From: an uncultured Desulfovibrio sp. | GTDB lineage: Bacteria > Desulfobacterota > Desulfovibrionia > Desulfovibrionales > Desulfovibrionaceae | Assembly: GCF_944324505.1 (NCBI RefSeq) | Contig: NZ_CALUWO010000003.1 | Span: 62,001-126,000 of the forward strand | Length of the DNA stretch: 64,000 nt | Direction: 5' to 3' | Part shown: positions 9,434-17,641 of the stretch, one piece after another | Layout: each line of letters opens with the position of its first letter | Position numbering within the stretch: position 1 is the first letter of the stretch | Translations under genes and position numbers: made by a program | The notes under the pieces: model-generated | Database searches by the model: none | What the model saw: the letters and a program-made list of their open reading frames with translations, nothing else | What the model was told of the DNA's origin: nothing

Positions 9434-10915
9434 ATGCGTGCCAACATCCTGTGTGCTGGTCTCGGGACACGTCTGCGCCCGCTGACCTATATCAAACCCA
9501 AACCCCTGCTGAATATTGGCGGATATCCGCTTGTGGAACGCACCATCCGTCAGCTGCATGCCGATGGCGTGACGGATATTGCCCTGGTGGTGGGCTACAA
9601 GCACGAGTGCTTTCAATATCTTGTGGAAAAGTACGGTGTACAGCTCATCCTGTCGGACTGCTACGCCACGGCCAACAACTATTCCTCGCTGGCGCTTGTG
9701 GCGCATCGTCTGGGGGACAGCCTGGTCATTGACGGCGACCTGTACATCCGCCGGCCGCTGGTTCCCCTGCTGCGTCCCGGGGTCTCGCAGTTTCTTGCAC
9801 AGGAAACGCAGCGCGGCGAGGAATGGGAACTGCTTACCGATGATACGGACCGCCTTGTCCGGGTGAAGAAGGACTCGCCGGCGGGCTATTCCATGTCCGG
9901 CATTTCCTACTGGACGGAAGAAACAGCCGCGCTGCTGCGCGAGGAGCTGGCCCGCTGCACGCCCGACGACTACTGGGAGGATGCCGTCATCCGCCTGCTG
10001 GACAGGACGCCCATCTATGTGACGCGCACCCGGCTGCTGCAATCCGAAATAGACAGTCTGGACGATGTGCTGTCCCTGGGGCTGCTGTCTCCCGATGAGC
10101 TGGCCGATCAGTGTTCCGAAACCAGCATGGCCGAAAAGCTCAAGGGACTGACCAACGATACCTACCGCATCCGCCTGCATGACAAGAGCCTTGTGCTGCG
10201 CATTCCCGGCCGCGGCACGGACCAGATCATCGACCGCAGCGTGGAGGCGGCCATGCTGGACCTGCTCAAGGGGCTGGACATTACGCCATCCTGCGCCTTT
10301 TACGCCGGCGGCATCAAGACCACCACCTTTCTGGAAGACTACCATATCCTGACGCCGGACATGCTGGGGGATGGCGTGTGCATTCCCGGTGTGGTGGGCC
10401 TCATGAAGCAGCTGCATGCCATTCCCATGCCGGCAGGATTTCGCGAGCAGCACGGCCCCCACGCGGTGCTTTCCGTGCTGTCCGAGGTCAAGCTCTATGA
10501 GCGGCAGGGGGGCATCAACGTGCTGACCCCGGAGGAGCGCAAGGCCATGTATGGCTTTGCCGAAGAAATGGACGCTGACGAAAAATGCTTCTGCCACCGG
10601 GATTTCGTGCTGGAGAATATCCTGCGCAAGGGCAATGATTTCAAGCTCATTGACTTTGAATATGCCTGTTTCTGCTCTTCCTACTGGGATTATGCCAGCT
10701 TTGTGACGGAAACGCGGCTTGCCGGTGCCAATCTGAAGGCATTTCTTGATGCCAGCCAGGCAGACCCCACCCGCCTGCTCCGGGCCATGATCATCGTGGA
10801 CTACATCTGGGGCCTCTGGGGCTTTTATCGGGACTGCATCGATTACGGCCGCGGCCGCATTGCGGAAATGGACCGCAATCTCAAGCTGCTTCAGGCAGGC
10901 AGGATACCGTCATGA
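9434..10915 (+). CDS. licCA: LicC-LicA fusion: choline-phosphate cytidylyltransferase / choline kinase
   Basis: Bifunctional enzyme predicted to phosphorylate choline and activate it as CDP-choline. Residues 1-225 are a sugar-nucleotidyltransferase-fold LicC domain: ILCAGLGTRLRPLTYIKPKPLL, then VIDGDLYIRRPL with the metal-binding Asp. Residues about 228-493 are a choline/aminoglycoside-kinase-like LicA domain with the catalytic loop CHRDFVLENIL (His388, Asp390) and metal site DFEYA (Asp407). Start is the ATG at 9434 with GGTGAG just upstream. It overlaps the next gene by 4 nt (ATGA). The domains are recognised from family knowledge; an ethanolamine or other amino-alcohol substrate is a possible alternative. 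Confidence 0.82.
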   Translation: MRANILCAGLGTRLRPLTYIKPKPLLNIGGYPLVERTIRQLHADGVTDIALVVGYKHECFQYLVEKYGVQLILSDCYATANNYSSLALVAHRLGDSLVIDGDLYIRRPLVPLLRPGVSQFLAQETQRGEEWELLTDDTDRLVRVKKDSPAGYSMSGISYWTEETAALLREELARCTPDDYWEDAVIRLLDRTPIYVTRTRLLQSEIDSLDDVLSLGLLSPDELADQCSETSMAEKLKGLTNDTYRIRLHDKSLVLRIPGRGTDQIIDRSVEAAMLDLLKGLDITPSCAFYAGGIKTTTFLEDYHILTPDMLGDGVCIPGVVGLMKQLHAIPMPAGFREQHGPHAVLSVLSEVKLYERQGGINVLTPEERKAMYGFAEEMDADEKCFCHRDFVLENILRKGNDFKLIDFEYACFCSSYWDYASFVTETRLAGANLKAFLDASQADPTRLLRAMIIVDYIWGLWGFYRDCIDYGRGRIAEMDRNLKLLQAGRIPS

Positions 10916-12252
10916 GACAGCTGCGCCCCGTCTGGCGCTATCTGACCTGCCTTCTCGTGCTGGAGGCGGTCTTTCCGGCGCCCTCGCATGCCTATCTTGA
11001 TCCCGGCACCGGCAATATTCTTGTCTATGTGGCCATCAGCCTGGTGGGCACGGTTCTCTATTTTCTGAAAAATCTTGTCTATGCCGTCATGGGCAAGGCG
11101 CGCGGCGAAACACGGGCTGCCCGGCTGGATCACGAGCGCATTCTCATCTTTTCCGAAGGGCGCACCTACTACTATACCTTCAAGCCCGTCATCGATGCCT
11201 TCCTGCGGCGGGGGGTGCCCTTTTCCTACATTACCATGGACATCGAGGACCCGGCCCTGACCATAGAAAACGATCTCATGGCCTCGCGCTACATCGGATG
11301 CGGCGCCGCGGCCTTTGCCCGGGCCGCCGGCCGGCATGCGGACATCATGCTGTCCACCACGCCCAATATCGGTACCCCCGGCTTTCCCATGCCGCGCCCG
11401 CGGCGGGTGACCTGCCTGGCCCACATCTGCCACGGGGTAGGGGACATTGCCCTGTATCAGAAAGGCTCGCTGGATCACTACGACAGCGTGCTCATGGTGG
11501 GGGACTTCATGCTGCCCAGCATCCGCCGCCTGGAAGCGCTGCGCGGTCTGCCGCCCAAGGAATGCGTTTCACTGGGGCTGCCCTATTTGGATGAACTGGC
11601 GGCACGGGTGGTGAAAAAGCAGGGGCAGAGCACGCCGCCCGTGGTGCTGGTGGCTCCCTCGTGGGGCAACAAGGGCTGCCTGAATATCTGCGGCCCGCAG
11701 TTCATGGTGGACCTGGCCCGGGCCGGTTACGAGGTTATTTTCCGGCCGCATCCGCAGTCGCTCAAGGTGGAAACGGATATGCTGACCTCGGTGCATGAGC
11801 TGCTGCGCGATTTTCCCAATGTGAGCTTTGATACGGACATGGACGCCACGGCCTCCATGCGCCGGGCCGATGTCATGATTTCGGACAAATCCTGCGTGCG
11901 CTTCGACTTTGCCTTTCTTTATGAAAAGCCGGTCATCACCCTGGATATCCCGGTGCGCAATCCCGAACTCTACGAGGTGGCCGATCTGGGCGTTGTCTGG
12001 GAAGATACGGTGGCCGGGCGGCTGGGCGAGGTGGTTTCGCCGGAAGATTTCAGCAACATTCTGCCCGTGGTGGAACGTGCCCTGGCCACGCCTTCCACCG
12101 CCATTGCCGCCTTTCGCGAGGAATCCGTGGCCTGCTGGGGCCACAGCGGCGAGGCCATAGCCCAGTGGACCGTGGATACCCTGGCCCGCATGGATGCCGC
12201 GCATGAGGCCGGCACAGCCGGCGCCGCCTCCCTTCAGGAAAATCCGTCATGA
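10912..12252 (+). CDS. CDP-glycerol glycerophosphotransferase-like protein (TagB/TagF family) with N-terminal membrane anchor
   Basis: Probably transfers a polyol-phosphate (or similar CDP-activated) unit onto a membrane acceptor. It has a signal/anchor sequence, then YLDPGTGNILVY and a second membrane span (residues 28-60), a motif often found at the head of surface-polymer enzymes. The C-terminal ~380 residues have the two-Rossmann glycosyltransferase-like layout of the family: HICHGVGDIALYQKG near residue 168, VVLVAPSWGNKGCLN near 245, IFRPHPQS near 278, and ISDKSCVRFDFAFLYEKPVI near 322. It overlaps both neighbours by 4 nt. CDP-choline as donor is possible given the operon, but this is only inference. 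Confidence 0.72.
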   Translation: MRQLRPVWRYLTCLLVLEAVFPAPSHAYLDPGTGNILVYVAISLVGTVLYFLKNLVYAVMGKARGETRAARLDHERILIFSEGRTYYYTFKPVIDAFLRRGVPFSYITMDIEDPALTIENDLMASRYIGCGAAAFARAAGRHADIMLSTTPNIGTPGFPMPRPRRVTCLAHICHGVGDIALYQKGSLDHYDSVLMVGDFMLPSIRRLEALRGLPPKECVSLGLPYLDELAARVVKKQGQSTPPVVLVAPSWGNKGCLNICGPQFMVDLARAGYEVIFRPHPQSLKVETDMLTSVHELLRDFPNVSFDTDMDATASMRRADVMISDKSCVRFDFAFLYEKPVITLDIPVRNPELYEVADLGVVWEDTVAGRLGEVVSPEDFSNILPVVERALATPSTAIAAFREESVACWGHSGEAIAQWTVDTLARMDAAHEAGTAGAASLQENPS

Positions 12253-14789
12253 TGTCGCTTCTCTACGAAATATTCATTCTGCCCATCGAAATCATCTACC
12301 GGGCCATCTATCTTGGCAGTGTGGAGCTGACGGGTAATTATGGTCTGAGCATTCTTGTGCTGTCGGCGGTGAGTGCCGTGGCCTTCATCCCGCTGGGGCG
12401 GCTGGCCGTGGGCATGCAGGCCGGCGAAAAGAAGGTCCAGCAGATCATGGCGCCGCAGATTGCCAGAATACGCAGCCAGTCCCACGGGGCAGAGCGCCAG
12501 CGGCGCATCAACAATCTGTACAAGCGCTACGGCTATCACCCTCTCATGGCCATCCGTTCGGCCTTTGGGGTGGCCCTGCAGATTCCCTTCCTCACCGGGG
12601 CCTACTACATGATTCTGGGGCTGAGCCAGCTGCACGGGCAGCCCTGCCTCATGATTGCCGACCTGTCCCAGCCCGACGGCCTGCTGTGGGGCGTCAATGC
12701 TCTGCCCATTGTCATGACCGCGGTGAACATCACGGCCACGCTGACCACCCCCGGTCTCAGCCGCAAGGACACCCTGCAGGCCATCATCATTGCCTTTTTC
12801 TTTCTGGCTCTGCTCTACAATGCCGCCTCGGCCCTGCTCATCTTCTGGACCATGAACAATGTCTTCTTCCTGCTCCAGAATCTGCGCCTGCCGGTGCACC
12901 TGCCGCGCTTCCGCCGGCCGGTCTTTGCCCAGGGCGCCATGAGTACGGCCATGAGCGCCACCCTGCGTTCCGTCTATGGGCTGTCCTGCGCGGGCCTGGC
13001 CACGCTCATCTTTCTTTATGTGCCCTTTCAGACCTATGCCTCGGATCCGGCCTTCTTTGCCGTGGGACCGCTGGACGTGCTGCTGGGCATGGTGCGTTAT
13101 CTTTCCCTGACCTTTTTCATCGTCTTTGTGCTCTGGCTCTGGTTTCCGGCGCGCTGCAAGGCTCTGCCGGCCTTTGTGGCGCTGCTGGCCCTGTGTCTGG
13201 CCTTTGTGGATGTTTTTCTGCTGCCCGGCAACTTCGGGGCACTGGACGGAACGCGCTTTCTGCAGGAGGCCCGTATCGGCCGTCCCATGGGCTGGCTGGG
13301 GGATGCGCTGCTGCCGCTGCTGGTGGCCGCGGCATTGAGCACGGCCCTCTTTGCCCTGCGCCCTGTGCGCCGGCAACTGCCGCGCGTGCTGTCCATTGCC
13401 CTGTTCTCCCTGCTGGTGCTCACCTCCTGGAATGCGCTGCGTGCCGGAGAGGATGTGGCAGAGGACAGCGAATTTGCTCCACCGCCCTATGCCGGGGCCA
13501 TGCAGGCCTACTCCCGTGACCATGAGAACGTGGTCATTGTTGTCATGGACATGTTCACGGGCGGGCACATCGAAAAGATGCTGGATGACCCCTGGTTTGA
13601 CAACTTCCGCCGGCAGATGGACGGCTTTGTCTGGTATCCTGACACGGTATCCATGGCGGATGCCACGGTGCTCAGCCTGCCGAGCGTCTATGGTGGCCAT
13701 GGCTACAGTCCGGCGGCCACCAATGGCCGGGCATCCATGACGCTGGAAGAAAATATCAACAGTGCCTTTGCGCTCATGCCGCGCAATTTTGCGGCCATGG
13801 GCTACGATGTCTGCGTCATCAACGGCCTGGAATACTTCAACCGGAAATACTATGAGAAGCATCTGGGGAAAACGGATCGCGTCGTCACCGTGCCCCACGT
13901 GCGCCGGACTTTTCTGCGCAAATACTACGATGGCGTGACCCTGCGCGACTTCAGCAGCTTTTTTGCCATGCTGGGGGTTTTTCAGGCGTCGCCCAACATG
14001 CTGAAGCAGAAGCTCTATGACGATGGGAACTGGTGCAATGCCGGCGACGGCATTCTTGCCGCCAGCATGGATACCTACCGGGAAGAGGATGCCTATTTCC
14101 GCTATGTCTTCACGTCGGGCATCACGGCCGATGCCCCCCACCCCACGGCCAAGATATTCTACACCATGCTGTCCCACTACATGTGGCACTATGCGCCGGA
14201 CCTCAAGGACGGCGTGCCGCAGATCGTGGCCGATCCCTGCCCGGAAACGCCGGGCCAGCTCATCCACAAGGGCGGCGTGCTGCCCGAGCACTACTATGCG
14301 GAACGTCACCTGCTGCGCTATCTCATGCGCTTTTTCGAGCAGCTCAGGGCCGCAGGCATTTATGACAATACGCGCATCATCCTTGTTTCGGACCATGGCG
14401 AGCAGGACAGCCAGATGGTGGCCCGCGCCTACAATGACGGCAGGGAATTTGCCGACGGTGTGCCCTATGGCCGCGGCCGCTATGCGCCCGGACGGCCGCA
14501 TGCCCTGCTCATGGTCAAGGAGCCGGGCGCTCGCGGGCCGTTGCGTGTGGATGATGCTTTCATGTCCAGTGCGGATGTTCCGCTGCTGGCACTCAAGGGC
14601 ATCGGGCGCTGTGATGCCTTTTCCCTCTATGATCCGACGGCCATTCCCGAACCGCGCGTGCTGACCCATGCCCGGGGCGGGGCGCGCTGGAGCGAGCACA
14701 GGAACAAGACCTATATCTTTGAGCAGCACCGCCTGGAGGGGACGCTCTTTGATCCGGCCAGGAATACCCTGGAAGGCATGTACGACTAG
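12249..14789 (+). CDS. YidC/Oxa1-like insertase domain fused to an LTA-synthase/sulfatase-fold transferase
   Basis: 846-residue membrane protein with two recognisable halves. Residues 1-225 resemble the YidC/Oxa1 core: FILPIEIIYRAIYLGSVELTGNYGLSI, a charged cytoplasmic hairpin, then KRYGYHPLMAIRSAFGVALQIPF and further spans. More membrane segments run to about 405. Residues 425-846 have the alkaline-phosphatase/sulfatase fold of lipoteichoic-acid synthases: VVIVVMDMFTGGH (Asp434), MADATVLSLPS (Thr473, expected nucleophile) and VSDHGEQDS (Asp715-His716). Spacing of these residues resembles the metal/nucleophile set of LtaS (Glu255, Thr300, Asp475-His476). The catalytic part would face the periplasm. 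Substrate unknown: phosphoglycerol, phosphoethanolamine or phosphocholine transfer are candidates. It overlaps the previous gene by 4 nt. Confidence 0.78.
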   Translation: MMSLLYEIFILPIEIIYRAIYLGSVELTGNYGLSILVLSAVSAVAFIPLGRLAVGMQAGEKKVQQIMAPQIARIRSQSHGAERQRRINNLYKRYGYHPLMAIRSAFGVALQIPFLTGAYYMILGLSQLHGQPCLMIADLSQPDGLLWGVNALPIVMTAVNITATLTTPGLSRKDTLQAIIIAFFFLALLYNAASALLIFWTMNNVFFLLQNLRLPVHLPRFRRPVFAQGAMSTAMSATLRSVYGLSCAGLATLIFLYVPFQTYASDPAFFAVGPLDVLLGMVRYLSLTFFIVFVLWLWFPARCKALPAFVALLALCLAFVDVFLLPGNFGALDGTRFLQEARIGRPMGWLGDALLPLLVAAALSTALFALRPVRRQLPRVLSIALFSLLVLTSWNALRAGEDVAEDSEFAPPPYAGAMQAYSRDHENVVIVVMDMFTGGHIEKMLDDPWFDNFRRQMDGFVWYPDTVSMADATVLSLPSVYGGHGYSPAATNGRASMTLEENINSAFALMPRNFAAMGYDVCVINGLEYFNRKYYEKHLGKTDRVVTVPHVRRTFLRKYYDGVTLRDFSSFFAMLGVFQASPNMLKQKLYDDGNWCNAGDGILAASMDTYREEDAYFRYVFTSGITADAPHPTAKIFYTMLSHYMWHYAPDLKDGVPQIVADPCPETPGQLIHKGGVLPEHYYAERHLLRYLMRFFEQLRAAGIYDNTRIILVSDHGEQDSQMVARAYNDGREFADGVPYGRGRYAPGRPHALLMVKEPGARGPLRVDDAFMSSADVPLLALKGIGRCDAFSLYDPTAIPEPRVLTHARGGARWSEHRNKTYIFEQHRLEGTLFDPARNTLEGMYD

Positions 14790-14842
14790 GCTGCCGCTGG
14801 CAGCGGTTCTGATGGATCGGGGACTGCCCCGAAAGGAGGAGC

Positions 14843-15916
14843 ATGGTGTCTACCAGTACACCGCAGGTGGCGGCGGCCCGTGCCGCACTTTTCCGGAAAT
14901 TTCGTCTGCATGGCATGACGGTGGCCGTTTTGTCCGGCATGTCCTACGGGCTGTACACGGCCTTCATGACGCTGGGCATGGGCGAGGGCATCTGGGCCAC
15001 GTGGTACGGTGAGGGGGCAGGGCTGTCGGCCTTTGCCGTCATGTTTCTGCTCAGCGCGCTGGGGGCGGCCGTCACGGACTCGTGCAGCGCGGTCTGGGCC
15101 GTGCTGATCGCGCTGTACAAGGGCAAGCTGGGGGATGTCTTCCGCTGCCTGCGCACCCGCCCCGGCGTGGTCATGATGCTGGCCGCCCTGGTGGGCGGCC
15201 CCATTGCCAGCACCTGCTACGTGCTGGGCCTGCAGAACGCCGGGTCCATCATTGTTCCCATCAGCGCGCTGTGTCCGGCCATCGGAACGCTGTTCAGCCG
15301 CATCCTCTTCGGGCAGCCGCTCAATCTGCGCATCATGACCGGCATTTTCATCTGCTTTGTGGCCAGTGTCATGATCGGCAGCACCGGTCTGGGAGAAGAT
15401 GCCCCACAGCACCTCATGCTGGGGCTGGGCTTCGGCTTTCTGGCGGCTCTGGGCTGGGGCATCGAGGGCTGCGTCTGCGGTTACGGCACGGCGCTCATTG
15501 ACGCCGAGGTGGGCATTACCATCCGGCAGCTCACGTCCGGTCTGTCCAACCTTGTGATTCTGGTGCCCCTGTTTGGCTGGATCGGCGGGGCAGATTCCCT
15601 GAACATGGTGCTGACCGCCTTTGGGGATACCACGGCCATGCCCTGGTTTGTGGTGGCCGGCTTCTGTGCCTATTTTGCCTTCATGCTCTGGTACCGGGGC
15701 AATGCCATGTGCGGTGCGGCGCTGGGCATGGCCTGCAACGGGGCCTATTCCTTCTGGGGACCGTTCTTCATCTGGCTGGTACTGGGCATTGGCTGCGGCA
15801 TGGACGGCAAGAGCATGCCTCCCATTGCCTGGGTTGCCTCCCTTGTCATGGTGCTGGGGATTTTCATCATTGCCATGAATCCTCTGCACTGTTTCCAGAA
15901 TCAGGAGGAACGCTAG
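14843..15916 (+). CDS. licB: LicB-like choline transporter (DMT superfamily)
   Basis: 357-residue inner-membrane protein with about ten spans in two EamA-like halves (GMSYGLYTAFMTLGMGEGIW; ALGWGIEGCVCGYGTALID). It resembles the RhaT/LicB branch of the drug/metabolite transporter superfamily. In phosphocholine loci LicB imports choline for LicA, and the LicC-LicA fusion two genes upstream supports that reading here. Start is the ATG at 14843 with AAAGGAGG close upstream. The next gene begins at the base following its stop. A rhamnose or other sugar permease is the main alternative. Confidence 0.72.
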   Translation: MVSTSTPQVAAARAALFRKFRLHGMTVAVLSGMSYGLYTAFMTLGMGEGIWATWYGEGAGLSAFAVMFLLSALGAAVTDSCSAVWAVLIALYKGKLGDVFRCLRTRPGVVMMLAALVGGPIASTCYVLGLQNAGSIIVPISALCPAIGTLFSRILFGQPLNLRIMTGIFICFVASVMIGSTGLGEDAPQHLMLGLGFGFLAALGWGIEGCVCGYGTALIDAEVGITIRQLTSGLSNLVILVPLFGWIGGADSLNMVLTAFGDTTAMPWFVVAGFCAYFAFMLWYRGNAMCGAALGMACNGAYSFWGPFFIWLVLGIGCGMDGKSMPPIAWVASLVMVLGIFIIAMNPLHCFQNQEER

Positions 15917-16198
15917 ATGCTGCCGCTCAACTATGCCATTCTGCGCTATATGACCACAGTGCCCGAAGCCTGCGCCGAGGATGTGGTAACGGCCCTTGCG
16001 CCCCGGTACGGAAGATTCAAGGCCCTGCGGCCCCTGCACGTGCGCAATGCCCTGCTGACGGCCGTGGTCAATGGCCTGCTGGAAGAATCCCGCTGCGAAC
16101 TTGGCCCGGACGGGGAGCTGCGCCTCTATTTCCGTGCCCATGACGAGGGGGCGGCCACCATTCGCAAGTACATACGCGACGATGACCTCTTCGCCTAG
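15917..16198 (+). CDS. Conserved-looking 93-residue protein of the lic cluster, function unknown
   Basis: Small soluble protein that starts directly after the LicB stop; its ribosome site AGGAGG lies inside the end of licB. I do not recognise a family. The sequence is mixed-charge, without cysteines beyond Cys19 and Cys60, and predicted to be mostly helical (EDVVTALAPRYGRFKALRPL, then HVRNALLTAVVNGLLEESRCEL), ending in a beta-like segment LRLYFRAHDEGAATIRKYIRD. The helical core followed by a strand pair could be a small winged-helix fold, but no motif proves it. Its position at the end of the cluster suggests a role or regulation tied to choline use. Confidence 0.6.
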   Translation: MLPLNYAILRYMTTVPEACAEDVVTALAPRYGRFKALRPLHVRNALLTAVVNGLLEESRCELGPDGELRLYFRAHDEGAATIRKYIRDDDLFA

Positions 16199-16692
16199 CA
16201 GGCCTTTCCGGGAGGCAGGCAGGGCATCCGCCAGCACAACGGGGAAAACGCCTTCTGCCGGGCTGTCATATCCGTCCTGATACGCTTTTTGGGGGGAGCG
16301 ATACGTGGCGCTGCCGGATACGCCGGTGTATTTCCTCCGGCAGGCGCCTGCCGGCAGCATGCCCGCGAACAGCAAATATATCATGCCATAATATATATCA
16401 TGCCATGCTGATGGCCGCAGCTGTCAGGGGGAGCAGGCCCCGTGTGCACGGTCTTGTGTGCGTTACGGCGGAGGAAAAGGCTAATGAGCCTTTCCTCCGC
16501 CGTATTGTTTGTCCCATGGTGTTCTGGGGCATGCTCCGCCTCGGGATCGGCTCCTGAACGGCAACAACGCCTGGGGGGGACTGACAGCGCCATGCCTGCC
16601 CTCAGACGGCCTTCCTGCCCGGAAAACAGCGGGCGCAGGAGAGGAGGGCGAAAGGGCATCGACAGGCTGCCTGCGGGCAGAGCATTCCTGTG
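16199..16692. other. Intergenic region with palindrome, tandem repeat and hairpin
   Basis: No credible gene. Contents visible by eye: a perfect 18-bp palindrome CCGGCAGGCGCCTGCCGG at 16337-16354; two copies of ATATATCATGCCAT at 16376-16389 and 16393-16406 (period 17); and a strong 18-bp hairpin with one bulge at 16464-16504, which may end the lic transcript. The AT-rich tandem repeat stands out from the GC-rich surroundings and could be a regulator-binding site. Confidence 0.5.
16464..16504 (+). terminator. Long hairpin after the lic cluster
   Basis: An 18-bp stem (TACGGCGGAGG... paired with ...CCTCCGCCGTA, single-A bulge) with a 4-nt loop, followed by TTGTTTG. The T tract is weak, so it may be a terminator or an RNA processing/stability element. 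Confidence 0.5.
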
Positions 16693-16769
16693 TTGCTATT
16701 TTTTTAAAAAACGTGTTATCAAGGACGGGCACGTGCACAGGACGGACGGGCAGGTTCCTGCCCGTTTTT
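16693..16769 (+). promoter_or_regulatory. Predicted promoter and leader terminator of the DUF4198 gene
   Basis: TTGCTA (16693-16698), an 18-nt spacer made largely of T7-A6, and TATCAA (16717-16722). Downstream in the leader, ACGGGCAGG/CCTGCCCGT (16746-16765) forms a tight 9-bp stem followed by TTTTC. This is a canonical intrinsic terminator only about 32 nt before the next start codon, so attenuation control is plausible. No cobalamin-riboswitch consensus was found. Confidence 0.45.
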
Positions 16770-16801
16770 CAGAAAGATTTCAACGCAGAGGATACACCAT
16801 C

Positions 16802-17572
16802 ATGTGGAAGCAGTGCTGCGCCACCCTGGCGCTGGTATGTTGCCTTGCTGTGCCTGCCCAGGCACATTTTGGCATGGTCATTCCGTCCAGTGCCACGGTG
16901 ACGGACAAGAAGGCCGCGGACCTTGGCCTGGAGATTTCCTTTTCCCATCCCATGGACATGCAGGGCATGGACATGGCCGCTCCCAGGGCCTTTACCGTGA
17001 CGGCCAATGGCAAGACGGAAAATCTGACGGCACGCCTTGCGCCGGGCAGCGTTATGGGACACAAGGCCTGGAAGGCCGCCTACCGGCTGAACCGTCCCGG
17101 GGTATATCAGTTTGCCCTGGAGCCTGCGCCCTATTTTGAGCCGGCGGAGGACTGCTTCATCATTCATTATACCAAGACCGTGGTGGCTGCCTTTGGCGAC
17201 GAGGAAGGCTGGGACCAGCCGCTGGGCCTGAAGACGGAAATCGTGCCGCTGACGCGCCCCTTCGGCAATTATGCGGGCAATGTCTTTCAGGGGCAGGTTC
17301 TGCTGAACGGCAAGCCCGTGCCCGGCGCCCTGGTGGAAGTGGAGTGCTATAACCGGGACAAGGCGCATGCGGCGCCTGATGCCTATTTTGTGACGCAGAC
17401 CGTCAGGGCCGATGCCAACGGCGTCTTTGCCTATGGTGTGCCGTGGGCCGGCTGGTGGGGCTTTGCCGCGCTGAATACGGCCGAGGAAAAGCTGCCGCAT
17501 GAGGGACAGCCCAAGGATGTGGAACTGGGGGCAGTGCTCTGGGTGGAATTTGTGGCGCCGCGCGGCCGCTAG
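16802..17572 (+). CDS. DUF4198 periplasmic protein, probable nickel/cobalt-uptake component (NikK-like)
   Basis: Exported 256-residue protein: signal peptide ending VPAQA, then [16 protein letters not shown]. The N-terminal His after cleavage and the early [13 protein letters not shown] stretch (His/Met rich) could bind Ni2+ or Co2+. The middle and C-terminal part has beta-sandwich character ([42 protein letters not shown]), typical of DUF4198. Such proteins accompany Nik/Cbi energy-coupling transporters, and the next gene is a NikL-like protein. No transporter gene follows here, so the partner must be elsewhere. Iron- or copper-related roles are not excluded. Confidence 0.7.
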   Translation: MWKQCCATLALVCCLAVPAQAHFGMVIPSSATVTDKKAADLGLEISFSHPMDMQGMDMAAPRAFTVTANGKTENLTARLAPGSVMGHKAWKAAYRLNRPGVYQFALEPAPYFEPAEDCFIIHYTKTVVAAFGDEEGWDQPLGLKTEIVPLTRPFGNYAGNVFQGQVLLNGKPVPGALVEVECYNRDKAHAAPDAYFVTQTVRADANGVFAYGVPWAGWWGFAALNTAEEKLPHEGQPKDVELGAVLWVEFVAPRGR

Positions 17573-17641
17573 CCGCTGGTCGTCACGGCAAGCAATGCCG
17601 GGCAGGCCGCTGGAGTGTCTGCCCGGCCGGAGGAAATGGTC

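Noticed and set aside
9000..9500. Simple-sequence repeats expected for lic-type phase variation
   Set aside because: No tetranucleotide or homopolymer tract is present in or before the LicCA frame.
12234..14729. 831-residue open frame on the minus strand opposite the YidC-LtaS-like gene
   Set aside because: Shadow frame caused by high GC; composition is rich in His/Gly/Arg/Gln with no motif, while the plus strand has clear domains and coupled starts.
16505..16801. Cobalamin or other riboswitch before the DUF4198 gene
   Set aside because: No B12-box or other consensus I know could be found; only a terminator hairpin is supported.
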